Origin: Vitis vinifera
Taxonomy: Eukaryota > Streptophyta > Magnoliopsida > Vitales > Vitaceae
Direction of reading: 5' to 3'
Length of the DNA stretch: 64,000 bases
NCBI RefSeq assembly: GCF_030704535.1
Contig: NC_081812.1
Coordinates: 22,171,501-22,235,500 of the forward strand
Part shown: positions 36,171 to 48,400 of the stretch, one piece after another
How positions within the stretch are numbered: position 1 is the first letter of the stretch
Layout: every line of letters starts with the position of its first letter
Program-made: the position numbers and the translations under genes
The notes under the pieces: generated by a model
The model's input: only the letters and a program-made list of their open reading frames with translations
Database searches by the model: none
Told to the model about the DNA's origin: nothing

Positions 36171-38344
36171 ATGGCCTCTTCTCTTCTTTCATTCTCTCTC
36201 CCCAAATCAAACTTGATCAAGGCCTGCTCTTCACCTCCTACTGCAACCTCCACCCTCTCCATCCCGGACACTCTTGACCAAAAATTTGGTCGCAAAGGCA
36301 TTAAATTCTTGGAATCTGGCAATGTTCCACTGGTTGAGCTGACTGTTAGAAATGGCAGCTCTCTCCGGCTTCGAATACCAGATGGCCTTGTCACCTCTTA
36401 CAAGCCCAAAGTCAACTGGAAGGATGATGGGTTTGAGGAGGTTCTTTACACTCTCCCTGCAGCTGCCTCAGATTCTACCAAGCCCAAAGGTGGGATTGGT
36501 TTGGTCATCAATGATGTATCTGACCCTGCTTCCAAACTCTCTCCCCTCTCCACTGAATGGGCTGTGAAGGATGTCGATTCTGATGCCATTGATGCTCTCC
36601 AGGTACTTCATCCTTTTCTCTATATATTTATGCTCCACTCTTTCTCTAAACTAGTAAGTTATTAGTTTCTATATGGTAGATTCATTCAGGATTCTGCAAA
36701 AAACAGCTGCAAGTTCAGGATAAGGCTCCATGGAACATAATCAAGAATTAATAGATATCCTTTTCAAAGTATGACACTAGTCTAGTGAAGAGGTTTTTGG
36801 TACATTTCAGGGCGTACCAGACTTATAACTACTGTGTAAAATATTCTTCATCTTCATATAGATACCCTTTTCCCCAATAATTTTGATGTTAGAGTTTGTG
36901 TCATGCTGAATTGGAAATCTTATATTTCTACCAGAGGCATTGATTCATTGAAATTCTCCTTCACAAGGAAATTTGGGTGGAGTGATATACTCATCCTTGG
37001 TAAAAGCAATTTATCACTTTAGGTTTAACGCTACTGTGCCAGAATGTATTTTTCCCCTTTTCTAGGAAATGCCTCCTATTGCTACAAAGTACAAAATGAA
37101 CCTAAATTTGGAGAGCCCTGTTAGAATGCTCCAAAAAGAGTGAAGCATGAAAATAGTATGAACTGCTAAGCTTGTTACTCCCAAAATAATTTGAGCAAAA
37201 AAATTGTTTGATTTTTCAATGCAATGTTGCAGGTTGAATTGAGCTGCACCAGTGGAACTCTTGATATAACCTATGTTGTCTCACTCTATCCAGAAAGCAT
37301 GGCAACAGCAGTTCTAGTTAATAACAATGGCCGCAAGCCTGTGTCTCTTACCAGTGCAATGCTTAGCCATTTCAAATTTAAGAGACGAGGTGGAGCAGCG
37401 GTCCAAGGGCTCAAGGGCTGCTCTTACTGTTCACACCCTCCTTTATCTTCACCCTTTGAGATTTTATCTCCTGCTGAAGCAATGAAAACTGAGTCTCCTG
37501 GCTGGTTCTCTTTTGATTCTGAGTCTGAAAAAAAACGGGGCTCCTGGACCGTACAAGATGATCCATACATCATTTTGAAGAATAAACTGAGTAGAGTATA
37601 CACAACCCCACCAACAGAAAGATTGAAGGAGTTCTACGACACCCCACCTTCAAAATATGAGACCATTGATCAGGTAACCTAGGCATTCCTACTTACAAGC
37701 CAAGCTTGACATAGGCTACAACAAATAGAACGTATATGGAGAACTTCTAGCTTCTATAATTTTCTATCACAAATACAATTCAGGATCTTTCCTATGCAGT
37801 GAGTAATCCAAACATCAGGAAATTATTGTTAAGATTGTGTTGGGGATGATGAATATCTGTTCAACCACCCACAATAATGCCACTGAGGAATGGAGAGATG
37901 AAAAATTGGAAGCACTAAAGAGGGCAATTTTTATTGATTACCATTCATGGACACTGCATTGTGTTGTTTGACATGCATGAAATTAGAAAGAAAGATGATC
38001 CAAGTATACTTTTGAGATCAATCTTTAGTAGTAGATTGGCAAAATGAAATCCCATGTGTGAGTTCTTTTCATACTTCTCATTATGGAATTAGCTGATTCC
38101 TGGTATACTTATATTTTCTTGATTCTTTCTGTCTGGTTCTTCTTTACAGGGCCGTGAGCTTTTCTTCAGGGTAATACGCATTGGTTATGAAGACATATAC
38201 TTGTCCAGCCCTGGTTCCCTCTCAGAGAAGTATGGGAAGGACTATTTTATCTGCACTGGCCCTGCGTCAATTCTGGTGCCTGTGGTTGTGAACCCTGGTG
38301 AAGGGTGGAGAGCAGCACAAGTTATTGAGCATGACAATTTGTAA
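36171..38344 (+). CDS. PnsB2: Photosynthetic NDH subcomplex B subunit 2 (PnsB2/NDF2)
   Basis: Subunit of subcomplex B of the chloroplast NADH dehydrogenase-like complex, which drives cyclic electron flow around photosystem I at the thylakoid. Exons 36171-36602, 37233-37673 and 38150-38344, both introns in phase 0, give 355 residues. The N-terminus [18 protein letters not shown] is Ser-rich and poor in acidic residues, as in a chloroplast transit peptide. The body is the mutarotase-like fold known for NDF2/NDF5 (residues such as [12 protein letters not shown] and [11 protein letters not shown]). The last exon contains ELFFRV and [11 protein letters not shown]. The start chosen is the first ATG followed by a transit-like sequence; an in-frame ATG at 36123 would add 16 Cys-containing residues and is less likely. 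A diverged tandem paralogue follows only 550 bp downstream. Confidence 0.88.
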
Positions 38345-38738
38345 TTACATTTTTTAAAGATAGAATCAAAATTCCATTTTATTTTCTTTTCAATTTTTTT
38401 CTTGAACCTGGATCCGTTTTTCTTTTTTAAAATCAAAGTTGTAATAATATAGTTCTATTGTCTACGGTCATATTTGAATTTCCAATGGATGAAATTCAGG
38501 ATTCATGCGTACTCGCAATATTTGTAAGATAAGGTTATATGCTTTGGCAGAACACTCTATATATGACCAACAGTAAAGAGAGAATGGGAACTAGTCAAAA
38601 TGAATCATGGGAAGACAAATATCCAAAATATCTATGGAGTCTTCAACTACAACCAACCAAAGCACAAGGGCAATTATCCAAACGTATTATCCAAATGTAG
38701 GCTCCAGAGTTCAGAATAAAGCCAAAAAGGATAAAGAG

Positions 38739-38777
38739 ACCCTCCCTCCCTCCCTCCCTCCCTCCCCCTCTCCCTCC

Positions 38778-38832
<55 letters not shown>

Positions 38833-38834
38833 CC
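38739..38834 (+). repeat. (CCCT)n(CT)n run upstream of NDF5
   Basis: About 95 nt of CCCT, CCT and CT units, ending about 60 nt before the NDF5 start codon, so within its leader or core promoter. Confidence 0.93.
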
Positions 38835-38896
38835 ATGTAAAAGGAAAATATAAATTGTCTATCAACCTAAAAATGATTCTGCATTTCTGAAGAAGC

Positions 38897-40752
38897 ATGA
38901 CCATGGCTTGCAGTCCTTTCTTCTCACCCTGCCTCGGTTCTCTTTGGTCCACAAAACCCACTAAACATCTCCCTTGTCATCTCTCTACTCCTTTCCAATA
39001 TAGCAACAAGAGAGAGTTCCCATTGGCTGCAGTAGCTTCAGTCCCATACATACCTGCTAATGTAGACTATTTGGAGACACAGTTCAGTGGCCATGGAGTC
39101 ACCTTTGAGGGTATAGGTGACAGCTATGTTGTCAAGATGGGCTTGGAAAATGGAAGCTTGGCCAGCTTGATGCTGCCAAGCGGCTTGATCACATCATACA
39201 AGGCTCCCATGTGGCATGGGGGGACGCTAGAGGTGCTGCACACAACAGTTACAGAGGAGGATAGTGGCGCTGTTATTCAAGGAGGGGTATCTTTAGCCTT
39301 GGAATGTGAAAGTGATGGTGGGATTTCATGGTCTCCAAGTTCTTGGATTCTTCAAGATGTTAGAGGAAATGCTGAAGAGCTAATTCAGGTTAGTTCCCTA
39401 TTCTGTGAGGGCATAATTACAAATTTGAAGGATGGGAAAAAGCTTTTTGATAAGGGAAGCCTATAAACTCTGGAGAACTGTTACTTTCTCCAAACTAGTA
39501 GTATCCAACAGCATCAAATTTTAAACATAAGTGTCCAAACATAGCATGGAATGTTAAATATGGCTTCTCCTCACCCTGCCTTCTTGTACTTTTGCCATTT
39601 TTGCTTTACTATTGGTGCTTGGGTCTATGAACAAATTCTTATATGAATTCAACAAGTGCAGGTAGAAATGGTTAGCAGCGACTCAGAGAATATGGCTGAA
39701 GCTAAATACATTGTGACTCTCCAACAAGATATAATAAGCTCGGAGATTGTAATATCAAACTTAAAATCTTTGCCCCTCCAACTGACTGGCTCTGTCATCA
39801 GCCATCTGACAGTCAGTAACCTGGATGCAACTTATGCCATTGGATTAGAAGGATCAAATTTCTTCAGCAGGACACCATTTTTGTCGAACTTTGGTTTAAT
39901 TCCCCCAGACTTTGGCCAGAAAAATGAAGTGGGTTCTAGCCAATTATGGGGACAACCTGGGATCAGGAGATTTTTATCTGGCTCGAATGCAAAAAACCAG
40001 AACAATGCAGACCAAGTAGAAAGAATAAAAAAGGAAGAAATGGAAGGTGAAGAGGAAGACAACTACAAGCAGTTGAGTAGTGAAATGAGTAGGATTTACA
40101 CCAGTGCACCACGGAACTTCACCGTCATTGACAGGGTAATTCTTTTACGAATACTAGCGTAAATTCATTTTGCATTGAAACAAAATTCAAAAAATCACTC
40201 CCATGGTAACCACAATGGAGATTTTGGTTGCATTCATTGAGACTTCTTATTGGCCTTCTTTCCCCTGTTCTGTAACTCATTTCTTTTGATGGGTCATTTC
40301 TGTAAGGATGCATTTTACAAGCTTGTTTTCATCTTCGATTACCAGAGAAAAAAATAAGGCATGTGGTGCTTGGAAGACCAAGCAAACTAATCCAATTGAG
40401 AAGACAGACTACTAAAATTACCTTTTGGGTTCAATTAGGCTTTGTCATTGCTATGCCTTCTTTTTTTCATTTTTCTTTTTTTTTTCTCTGGTTTCTACCT
40501 ACCAATCTTGAGTACATTGATGATTTTGTTTTTCTTTCTTTCCTTGCTATGAAACAGGGCAGAAGAAATTCTGTTGTAGTAGGAAGAGATGGGTTCAAGG
40601 AACTGTACATGTTCAGTCCTGGCTCCACCCATGAATGCTACAGCAAGTACACTTACATATGTGTAGGCCAGTCAGCTGTTCTTAAACCAATAATCCTAGG
40701 TCCTGAAGATGTATGGAGAGGTGGGCAACATTTACACAACCCAAATCTCTAA
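38897..40752 (+). CDS. NDF5: NDH-dependent cyclic electron flow 5 protein (NDF5)
   Basis: Chloroplast protein related to PnsB2 and needed for accumulation of the NDH complex in Arabidopsis (recalled). Exons 38897-39388, 39662-40135 and 40558-40752 give 386 residues, with both introns in phase 0. Intron positions match those of the upstream PnsB2 gene, and the last coding exon is 195 nt in both. The first 45 or so residues are Ser/Pro/Thr-rich and transit-peptide-like. Aligned landmarks with PnsB2 include GLITSYKAPMWHGGTLEVLH against [18 protein letters not shown], the [18 protein letters not shown] segment before intron 2, and ELYMFSPGS against DIYLSSPGS in the last exon. A Lys/Glu-rich insertion (EEMEGEEEDN) precedes the second intron. 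A second ATG six bases in (38903) has the better start context. Confidence 0.86.
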
Positions 40753-41203
40753 ATCAATGTGAGCCTGAGGCAAGCTTGGCTTTTATCTTCTTTATATGCA
40801 GATATCAGATGATCTTCTTGAGTATTAATACATGCAGTGTTTCAATGCATTTACAGCATAGTTACCCTGAATGTTATATTTGCTGAAGGAGAAAACAAAT
40901 AAATTGCAGATAAGCATATGTTGCAAAGGCAATCTTCAGGGTTTGGAATTCAAAGGAACCCATGTTTTTCCATTGTCATAAGAAGTGATATTTCCATTGA
41001 TAAGGGGAGTTTCTCAGAAGTACAAATTCCGCTCCTTTTTCTAATCACATTAAAACAAAAACACCCCTTGGATGCGATACATGTCTACAGAAAACACAAA
41101 GGACTCATACACTGACAAACTCAAATTCTGACAAAGATTGCTACAGCTAACCATGATCCTGATTTTCTATGATCAAAGATTTTGATACATCAGAATAGGT
41201 AAA
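40753..41203. other. Convergent 3' ends of NDF5 and SINE1
   Basis: 450 bp between two stop codons facing each other; nothing else recognised. Confidence 0.6.
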
Positions 41204-43192
41204 CTAAGTTGGAACTAGATTGTAGCCTCCATCCTGAGTATCAACCCACAGAAGAGAAACCAAAGTTGCAAATAGCAAAAAGATGAGACCATAAACCAAT
41301 TTGAAGGAAATCTTTTCTCCAGCCTTCTTCATGCCAACCATGCCAACCATGCCAACCATGCCAACCCCTTGAGTATCGATTGTATCTCCAGGAATCACCT
41401 CATGTGACACTTGCACATTGGCTTCAGTAGGAACATCTTCTGTTGATGACACTGATTCAGAGTCCCCTTGGGACTGGTCACCACCACCACCACTAGATAA
41501 GTTTCCATTCTCTCCAACCTCATAGTTCATATCATGGGAGAAACCGCTTTGGCCATAATTGACACTTGGGCTCCACTCATACTTGCTTGGGGATGGACTT
41601 CTGAGCCTTCTATTTTGTTTCTCTGAGAAGTTTGAGTCCTGAAGAGAGTGAACAAGCTTCCGTGGAGTAGTGTAGATATTAACATTGTCAACATTAATCT
41701 GTGAGCGCAGCCTCTAATGAACAAAAGAGAGGAAAATATCACTTCCAATTCATTATCGCAAATAAAGGAACAAATGTGATCAAATAGAAATACTTGAACA
41801 AATGGTAGAACTTAGAAGAGTCGCTGATTTAATAAACTTTAAGTTTCAGTTTACCTGAGGACTGGGAGTAGTGCTTCTTAGAACTCTATTTCTAGGAGTT
41901 CTTTGCACAAACCCAGCAAATTCATCCGTGTAATCTCCTCTTTTATTGGTTAGATCTTCATGCCTGGAGTGCTCAGAAAATGCAGCAGATACACCATTTC
42001 CCTTACTCAACTCTGAGAACAAACCATCCTTTAGTGATACATCTACCCCACCATTGCCATACCTCCAGAGCTTCCGGTTCGCGCTACCACGATCATAATC
42101 CAAGTTACGAGAAACCTGCCTTGTTGAAATTGGGGATTCAATCAAAGATTCATATTCAACAAAGGAGTCAAGGGTCTGTGATTCAGGTGACCCAGAAAAA
42201 GGAGATTGATCTCCATTACTCAATAAGTTTTTCCTCTGAATATGATCTCCCCTAACAACATTTGACCCAGCGAACAAGCCCATATCCTTGTCAAATTTAG
42301 ACCCTTTCTCCGAAACTACCCTTCTTGCAGTTTGCAAAGCTTCATATGCAGCCCCCCTCACATATGCCATCTGATCAGATTGACAATTTTCCATCTCCTT
42401 AATTATAAGTCCAAGCTCCGAGAATATGCTCCTGGGATCCAGACACTTCATCAAGAAATTCACCATTTGAATAGCTGACAACCGTTTCTGAGAATTCGCC
42501 TCATCGATGCCGGCATTCAAGATGCGCAATCCAGATTGTATTAACAACCTTGCATAGGCTTCAACAATGAGACTATTGTGCTTGGCCAAAGCCATAACCA
42601 AGCTCATGTGTGTATTAGTCTGTGTGGGACTGTCCTCCAAAGCCCCAGCAACATTCTGACAAACCTCATTTACCATGTCATCAGAGGCAAACCGCCAGTT
42701 ATCAGAGTCAACAAGGGCCTTCAAGCAAAGAGCAGCCCCAGAAGACAAGCTCTCATGGGAACCCAACAGGCAATCTGAAAGGGGCTTACAAAGAGAGTGG
42801 ATTATATGCCGCTTCTTGTCCTCGGGAGTAGTTGGGTCAATCCCATATCTGGCAATGGCCGGGAGGACCTTGGAGCAGGCCTGATGAAGGGCAAAAGAGG
42901 CAGCTCTCAAACTCAAGGTCTTGATAATGGTGGTCATGATGTTATCAATCTGAGGAATGATGTTGGGGCCATGGACACGAGCAAGAAGCTCATAGAGTGA
43001 AATGGTGTATTCCCCATAGGAAGAACCGGGTTCTTTGGTCTCAGAAACCTGGGCAAGAAAGAGGGGAATAGCAGTGGAATCCAAATCTTTAACATAGGAT
43101 TTGAGAGCTTTCATTGCTGATTTACGACTATCAGCATCTTTGTCAAGATTTGCCAACTCTCGCCGCACGATGGGACTCAGATTCCTACCCAT
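41204..43192 (-). CDS. SINE1: SUN-interacting nuclear envelope protein 1 (ARM-repeat KASH protein)
   Basis: Plant KASH protein of the outer nuclear membrane that binds SUN proteins in the lumen; Arabidopsis SINE1 associates with actin and anchors guard-cell nuclei (recalled). Two exons, 43192-41855 and 41713-41204, give 615 residues. The N-terminal part, MGRNLSPIVRRELANLDKDA onward, is an armadillo-like helical repeat region to about residue 300. A Ser/Gly/Asn-rich linker follows with RTPRNRVLRSTTPSPQ. A four-fold VGM repeat lies just before the single C-terminal membrane helix (about 585-603). The protein ends in a 12-residue luminal tail with the terminal tetrapeptide LVPT, the plant KASH signature. 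SINE2 is the alternative; the ING2 gene upstream, as at At1g54385/At1g54390 in Arabidopsis, favours SINE1. Confidence 0.92.
41330..41365 (-). repeat. Four perfect 9-bp repeats in the SINE1 coding sequence
   Basis: CATGCCAAC occurs four times in a row on the plus strand and encodes (VGM)4 immediately before the basic residues that lead into the KASH membrane helix. Confidence 0.97.
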
Positions 43193-45442
43193 TTCTTTAC
43201 CTCAAAAAGATCTGTGCAATTCATTAATTGATCAATGAATTCTGTGTCCATATTTGAGATACCCAGGTGAAAACTTTTCAAAATCAATCAAATAACATGG
43301 AGATTAAAGTTTTTTTTTTTTAAAAAAAAAAGAGGAGGTGGGGGGTTGGTTTTGATGCAGAATAAGAGAATTTAGGGGAACTCAGAGAAAGAGAAAGAAA
43401 TACCTGTACACAGAAGAGAGATTTTAAAAGCAGTGTTATGAATGTTCTGCTTCTCAGAGAAAGAGAAACGTTCTGCCTCTCGTTAAATGAATCATCTTGA
43501 AATCGAAGACAGCGTTTCAAGGATGGAAGGTTTAGGGTGTAGGAATTGGGTTGGGGATTGTTGGCGTTTGATTGGTGCCGTGGTTTTCGCTGTGTCCGAT
43601 GAGATTGAGCTTTTGTTTTTGGACTCGGACAATTCGAATCTTTTTCTGAAATTCCCCCGCTATCCCTTTCAAATCTAATTTCCTTCTTGGTATTATCCAC
43701 CCACCACTCTCTAGACTTTTCTGTAAAGTTTTCTAAAATAGTTCTTTGAAACATCGTTTTTGATTGTTTATAGAAATAAAGTTTTGTTTCAAATTTGAAA
43801 CATGAAAAACAGTTTATTTGGTTTATTCTTTTCAAGGGTGCTAGAAACTTTATATACTATAAGAATTTTTAGAATATTCTTATATTTTCAATTATTTCTC
43901 AAAATAGTCAAAACATTCTTTAAAAATAAAATTCTAAAAAAATTTCAAATGTGTTTTATATGTTTGAAAATTATTTTCTGTTCTAAAAAACAAAAAATTA
44001 TCTTTAAGAAAGTTTTTAGGGCTTATTTGGTAATTATTTTTGAAAATAAGATTCTATTTCTTCTTAATAAAAAATTGAAAAACTCTTTGACAACTAAAAA
44101 CTGTTTTCTGTTTTTACTTTTTAATAACAAAAAATAGAGTATTTTTTAAAAATATTTTTTAATTGTTCTCTATTGTTTTCACTTCGTAAGGTTATTTTGA
44201 AAAATAATTATACAAATACTTAGAATGATTAAAAATAAAACATTATACATAAAAATTATTTTAAAAATATTAAAAACATAGTAGTTCTAAAAACTGTTTT
44301 CAAAAACTATTTTTCAGAATTATTTTCGAAGATAATTACTAAATAGACCTTAAACTTACCTTTGTAATTGAATGAAAATTTTCATTTTCCATTTTTTATG
44401 AATTACCACCCACTACAATCATGGAAATTTTAATCACCTAAATAAAATAATATGCATGAGATCTCATTACCCTTTTAAATCTAAATTAAGTAGGAATGAA
44501 ATGAAAAAACATATGAAAATAATAATAATAATAATTTCCATGGCAATAAATACACTAATAAATGAAAATGCCGTTCTCTATTTCGGGTTTTAAACATGGC
44601 TTTTATTAAATATGACATTAACAAATACCTAATAAACCATAGGATTAGAGTTGACAATTGTATTTATTTACAAGCAAGAATTGACAATGAAATGATGAAT
44701 CACCAATGGAAGCAAAGTTCATGAGGCTTTGTTTCTTAATTTGGGTGTTTTAAGGGTAGTTTGGGGATTGATAAAAACATCTTGGACATGGAAAAGCTTG
44801 GTTTCCCGCCCTTTTCCATACTCATTCTTTCTTCTTTCTTCTTCCAATGATTTAAAACAAAATATTTTTGACCAAGGCCCCACTCTATGAAATTCAATGA
44901 AAAGGGAGGCCTCATGGCCCATTGGCCCCCATCAACACAAAATACATATGCTTGAATCCTTGATGATGGCAGTGGACCTCTCCTGCATCTCCCACACTTG
45001 GGTATGAATAATGATCCACATTGAACAGAATGAATGAACACTGGTAATTTTGATCCATACTATTGCCCTGCCAAATATTTATATTAGTATTAGCTACCTT
45101 TTTCTAAACCACATCCAAATGCTTTCCTAAGTACAGGCTACAGCTGCTTCAAGTTTTAATCGAACAGCGTCAATTGGAATAAGGGAATTACAGAGTAGGG
45201 AAGTGACTACCAGTCTACCAAATCCCCTGAAGGCCAGAAACAGTTTCCTTTTCTTCCCCCCTCTCCATTGATGTTGAAATTAGCGACCCTCCCAGTAATC
45301 AATTCCACACCCAGCAGAAAAAAATAACAGACTTCCCAGGCCTCGAATACACATCATAAATCAGAACTTTTTGTCCTGAGTTCTCTTCGCCATGCAAAAA
45401 AATATTGAAAACAGCACTGCCTGTGTCATCTGCTGAAACAAC
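43193..45442. other. SINE1 leader, intergenic DNA and ING2 3' UTR
   Basis: A probable SINE1 leader exon ends at a minus-strand donor (CAG/GTATTT) near 43403, with the acceptor close to the start codon. 43700-44720 is AT-rich and contains the MITE at 44019-44350. The ING2 3' UTR occupies part of 44900-45442. No further gene. Confidence 0.5.
44019..44350. mobile_element. hAT-like MITE, copy 2
   Basis: About 330 bp with inverted ends: GGGCTTATTTGGTAATTAT on the left and, on the complementary strand of the right end, AGGTCTATTTAGTAATTAT. Subterminal blocks are shared with 18430-18764. No coding capacity. Confidence 0.7.
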
Positions 45443-48400
45443 TCAACAGGGCTGCGGTAATAGCCTGCAGGTTGGACAATACCACTTTCCTTTGAATCTG
45501 GTCTCTGGTGTGAGCCCAACACATGAGTAGTGGAACCATTCGCCTCCTTGGCACTGTAAAAGGAAAGCTGGCTAAGAAATCCAGAAAGCATCTCAACAAA
45601 ATGTACAATGACATAAAACAGAACCATAAATTGAGCAGTGCAATTGTTAGGTTTTCGTGAGAACTGGAAATTGGGAAGTCCTCTGGAACAAAGCAACCTG
45701 TTCAAATTCCAAGACTAAAACAAGCACTGATACTCTCACTACAAAACATTTTAAAAATATCGAATGCTTGTTCTTCCTGTAAATCAAACTGTTCTCTCAT
45801 GCTTTATTGTTTTGACTGTTCCATGTCCCATGACTATATTTGCTTTCACATTGGTGCTCAGGATATCTTATCTATATCTCATCATAAATTTAAACTATAT
45901 GGGAACAAAGCCACCAGAAAACAACTAAAGAGCAAAAGAAATACAGAGAAAATAGTGACTCACATTTTCATTGTCACAGGCAATCATGTCTCCAAAGGAT
46001 ACCTGAATGATTAAGAAAATTACAGCACTTTAGCACATATGACAAACACTGACCATAATTACAAATATTGATGTACAATGGGTGGTTTTGGAAAGAGTTA
46101 AAAAAATGTAAAAATAAAGGACCAGAAGTTCAAACCTGATGGCAGACACAGTATGTGGGTTCATTTGGATCAATGGGTTGATCAACATCAAGGGGAGCGG
46201 CAAAATCCTTTCTATGACTTCCTGGGGGTGGCATCAGCTCAAAATCCCTATCACGCTCTCGATCCCAATCCCTGTCTCTATAATCTACCCTCTTTGGTTG
46301 AGGTGTTCCATAAAGGAACTTGCGTTTTTCATTTTTTGGGACTATAGGTAATGGTGGAAGGATTGCCGGCTCATCTGGTGATATTTTACCCTCTGAGAAA
46401 ATTGGGAAAAGAAAATTAAACAAACAGTTAGTTTCTATGTAGTCCACTAATAGAAAAAGAAAAAACCACATCATTATTGCCTCGTCACAGGAACTTCAGC
46501 TAAAGGGAATTGAAACCTTAGAACTATTTGATTGGATAATAATGATAGAATACCAGCAATATTAAGCTATCTAGCATCTAACTTTCTTTTCCCTTATAAT
46601 TTTGAAATTAAACATGGGTGGAAATGACTTTATGGTGTATAAGAAACTCCTAATAGTCCTATAAAGCATCATTAGAACTAAAAAAGGGCCTTTGGCATGA
46701 GCTCGTTAAATAATATATATGTCCATCAAGATCCTAGAACACCTTTAACAGAAGAATAGAAACTGGATAACCCAGGATGAATGCACCATACCTTGCTTTA
46801 GATCTTCTGCAAAATTGGTCAGATCCTCATCAAGACGCTTCACATGGCTATCTATCTGAATGAAAATATAAAATATATTAGAGAAACAACAGGATAAAAT
46901 TCTCCTTGAATATTGCCAGAAAATATAAACATCAACCAAGAATGGTGCCAATGTACTCTAGAGAAAAATCGATGGCAATCTTCTTAACAACTGATATCTG
47001 GATTAGCCACATAATTCAGGTGTTTAGGAAAGGAGCTTCAGAAGCAAGGACAAATATGTTAGCATCTTATAGAACTAACATGAAGAATTCTGAAAGACCA
47101 ATCAAAAGACAAATCTCTGTGAAAGGAAATAAGAATAATTCAATCATCAATACTTATCTCACTTTATTTTCAGGATCATCCACCCCTCTGTATTTTAGGT
47201 AATCAGTCTGACAAGAGGTTCTAGGACAAAACTCCACGAACATATAAGAATTCCATAAACATAAAATATGCAACCATCTAAAATCACTCATTAAATCTTT
47301 CATACCTATAGCTGCAACAACTCTATTCTTTTTCAGTTTTCTCTTCTTTGGCTGTCTGTTTTATGGTATCACTTGGAAAGTAAGGTTACAAATTTGTTTT
47401 AGAGTAACTAACACAGCCAAGATCCCATTGCCCATCTTGCAAACCAGATGTCTACAAGTAAATTACAGGAGTATGGTATATTTGGAATTTTATAGACATG
47501 TAAAAGGTTGAAGCACTTTGTTTTTTAAATGAAATTATTATCAACAATAAAACATTTATAATCATCTAACATACAAAACACCTGGTGCAATAGGGCCATG
47601 TGAATGCACAGAAATCAATTATTACTGATAATTTTCAAAAGCTCACTAAGATTGACATGTATTGATGATTGTGCAACAATTATGTATGAAGATATAAATG
47701 AATTTAGGAAGCTCGAATAGTTTTTTTTAAAGTATCAAGATTTATTGTTGGATAATTTATCATGGTATTCCATGTTGAATGTTTGAAATTTTTTCCCACA
47801 TGTTTCATAAGATACACATTATTTTCTTCATCATAATGTGCAAAAAAGAAAAGTATAAGATTGGAGCAAAAAACATAGTGAACAGAAGTCAATATGCCTC
47901 AGTTATTAATTGGATGAAGAAAGTAAAGACTATAACTAATTATGAACAGGATGAAAATCAGTGGCCCATGTGTTGGATGCAGAAATAATCCCTAACTTCT
48001 CTTATCGGACTAAAACTGATAGAAATGAGGCAAATTTACGCACCCTAGAAGGATCAGAGCTAGAAAATAATTCTCTGAATCAACCCAACAAAAAATTTCA
48101 CTGGGTCACTAAAATGGAAAACAGAAACAAAGAGCAATAATGGTTATCAGTGAACACTCAGAACCTAGTGCCAAGCAAGATTCTGTTTCCGAATATAATG
48201 ATTACTAAATCTTAATGGGAATAAAAAAGAGAAGCCGGTTTTTGCTATACTTCAGATCCCAGATGTTTTCCAAGACATCAAAGAAATATGCCTTAAGAGA
48301 GAATGTGAGAGACATCTGAGCAATGTAATTTGGCAGTTTACCCTACTAAGCTTCTTAAAAAATCTCACAGTGCATACAAGTTTACTATGTGATGCTAGTT

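Noticed and set aside
38674-38961. Open frames with (SL)n or (RE)n proteins around the CCCT/CT run
   Set aside because: Produced by simple repeat translation; no supporting homology.
41980-43000. Plus-strand open frames opposite SINE1 exon 1
   Set aside because: Shadows of the long SINE1 coding exon; no family resemblance.
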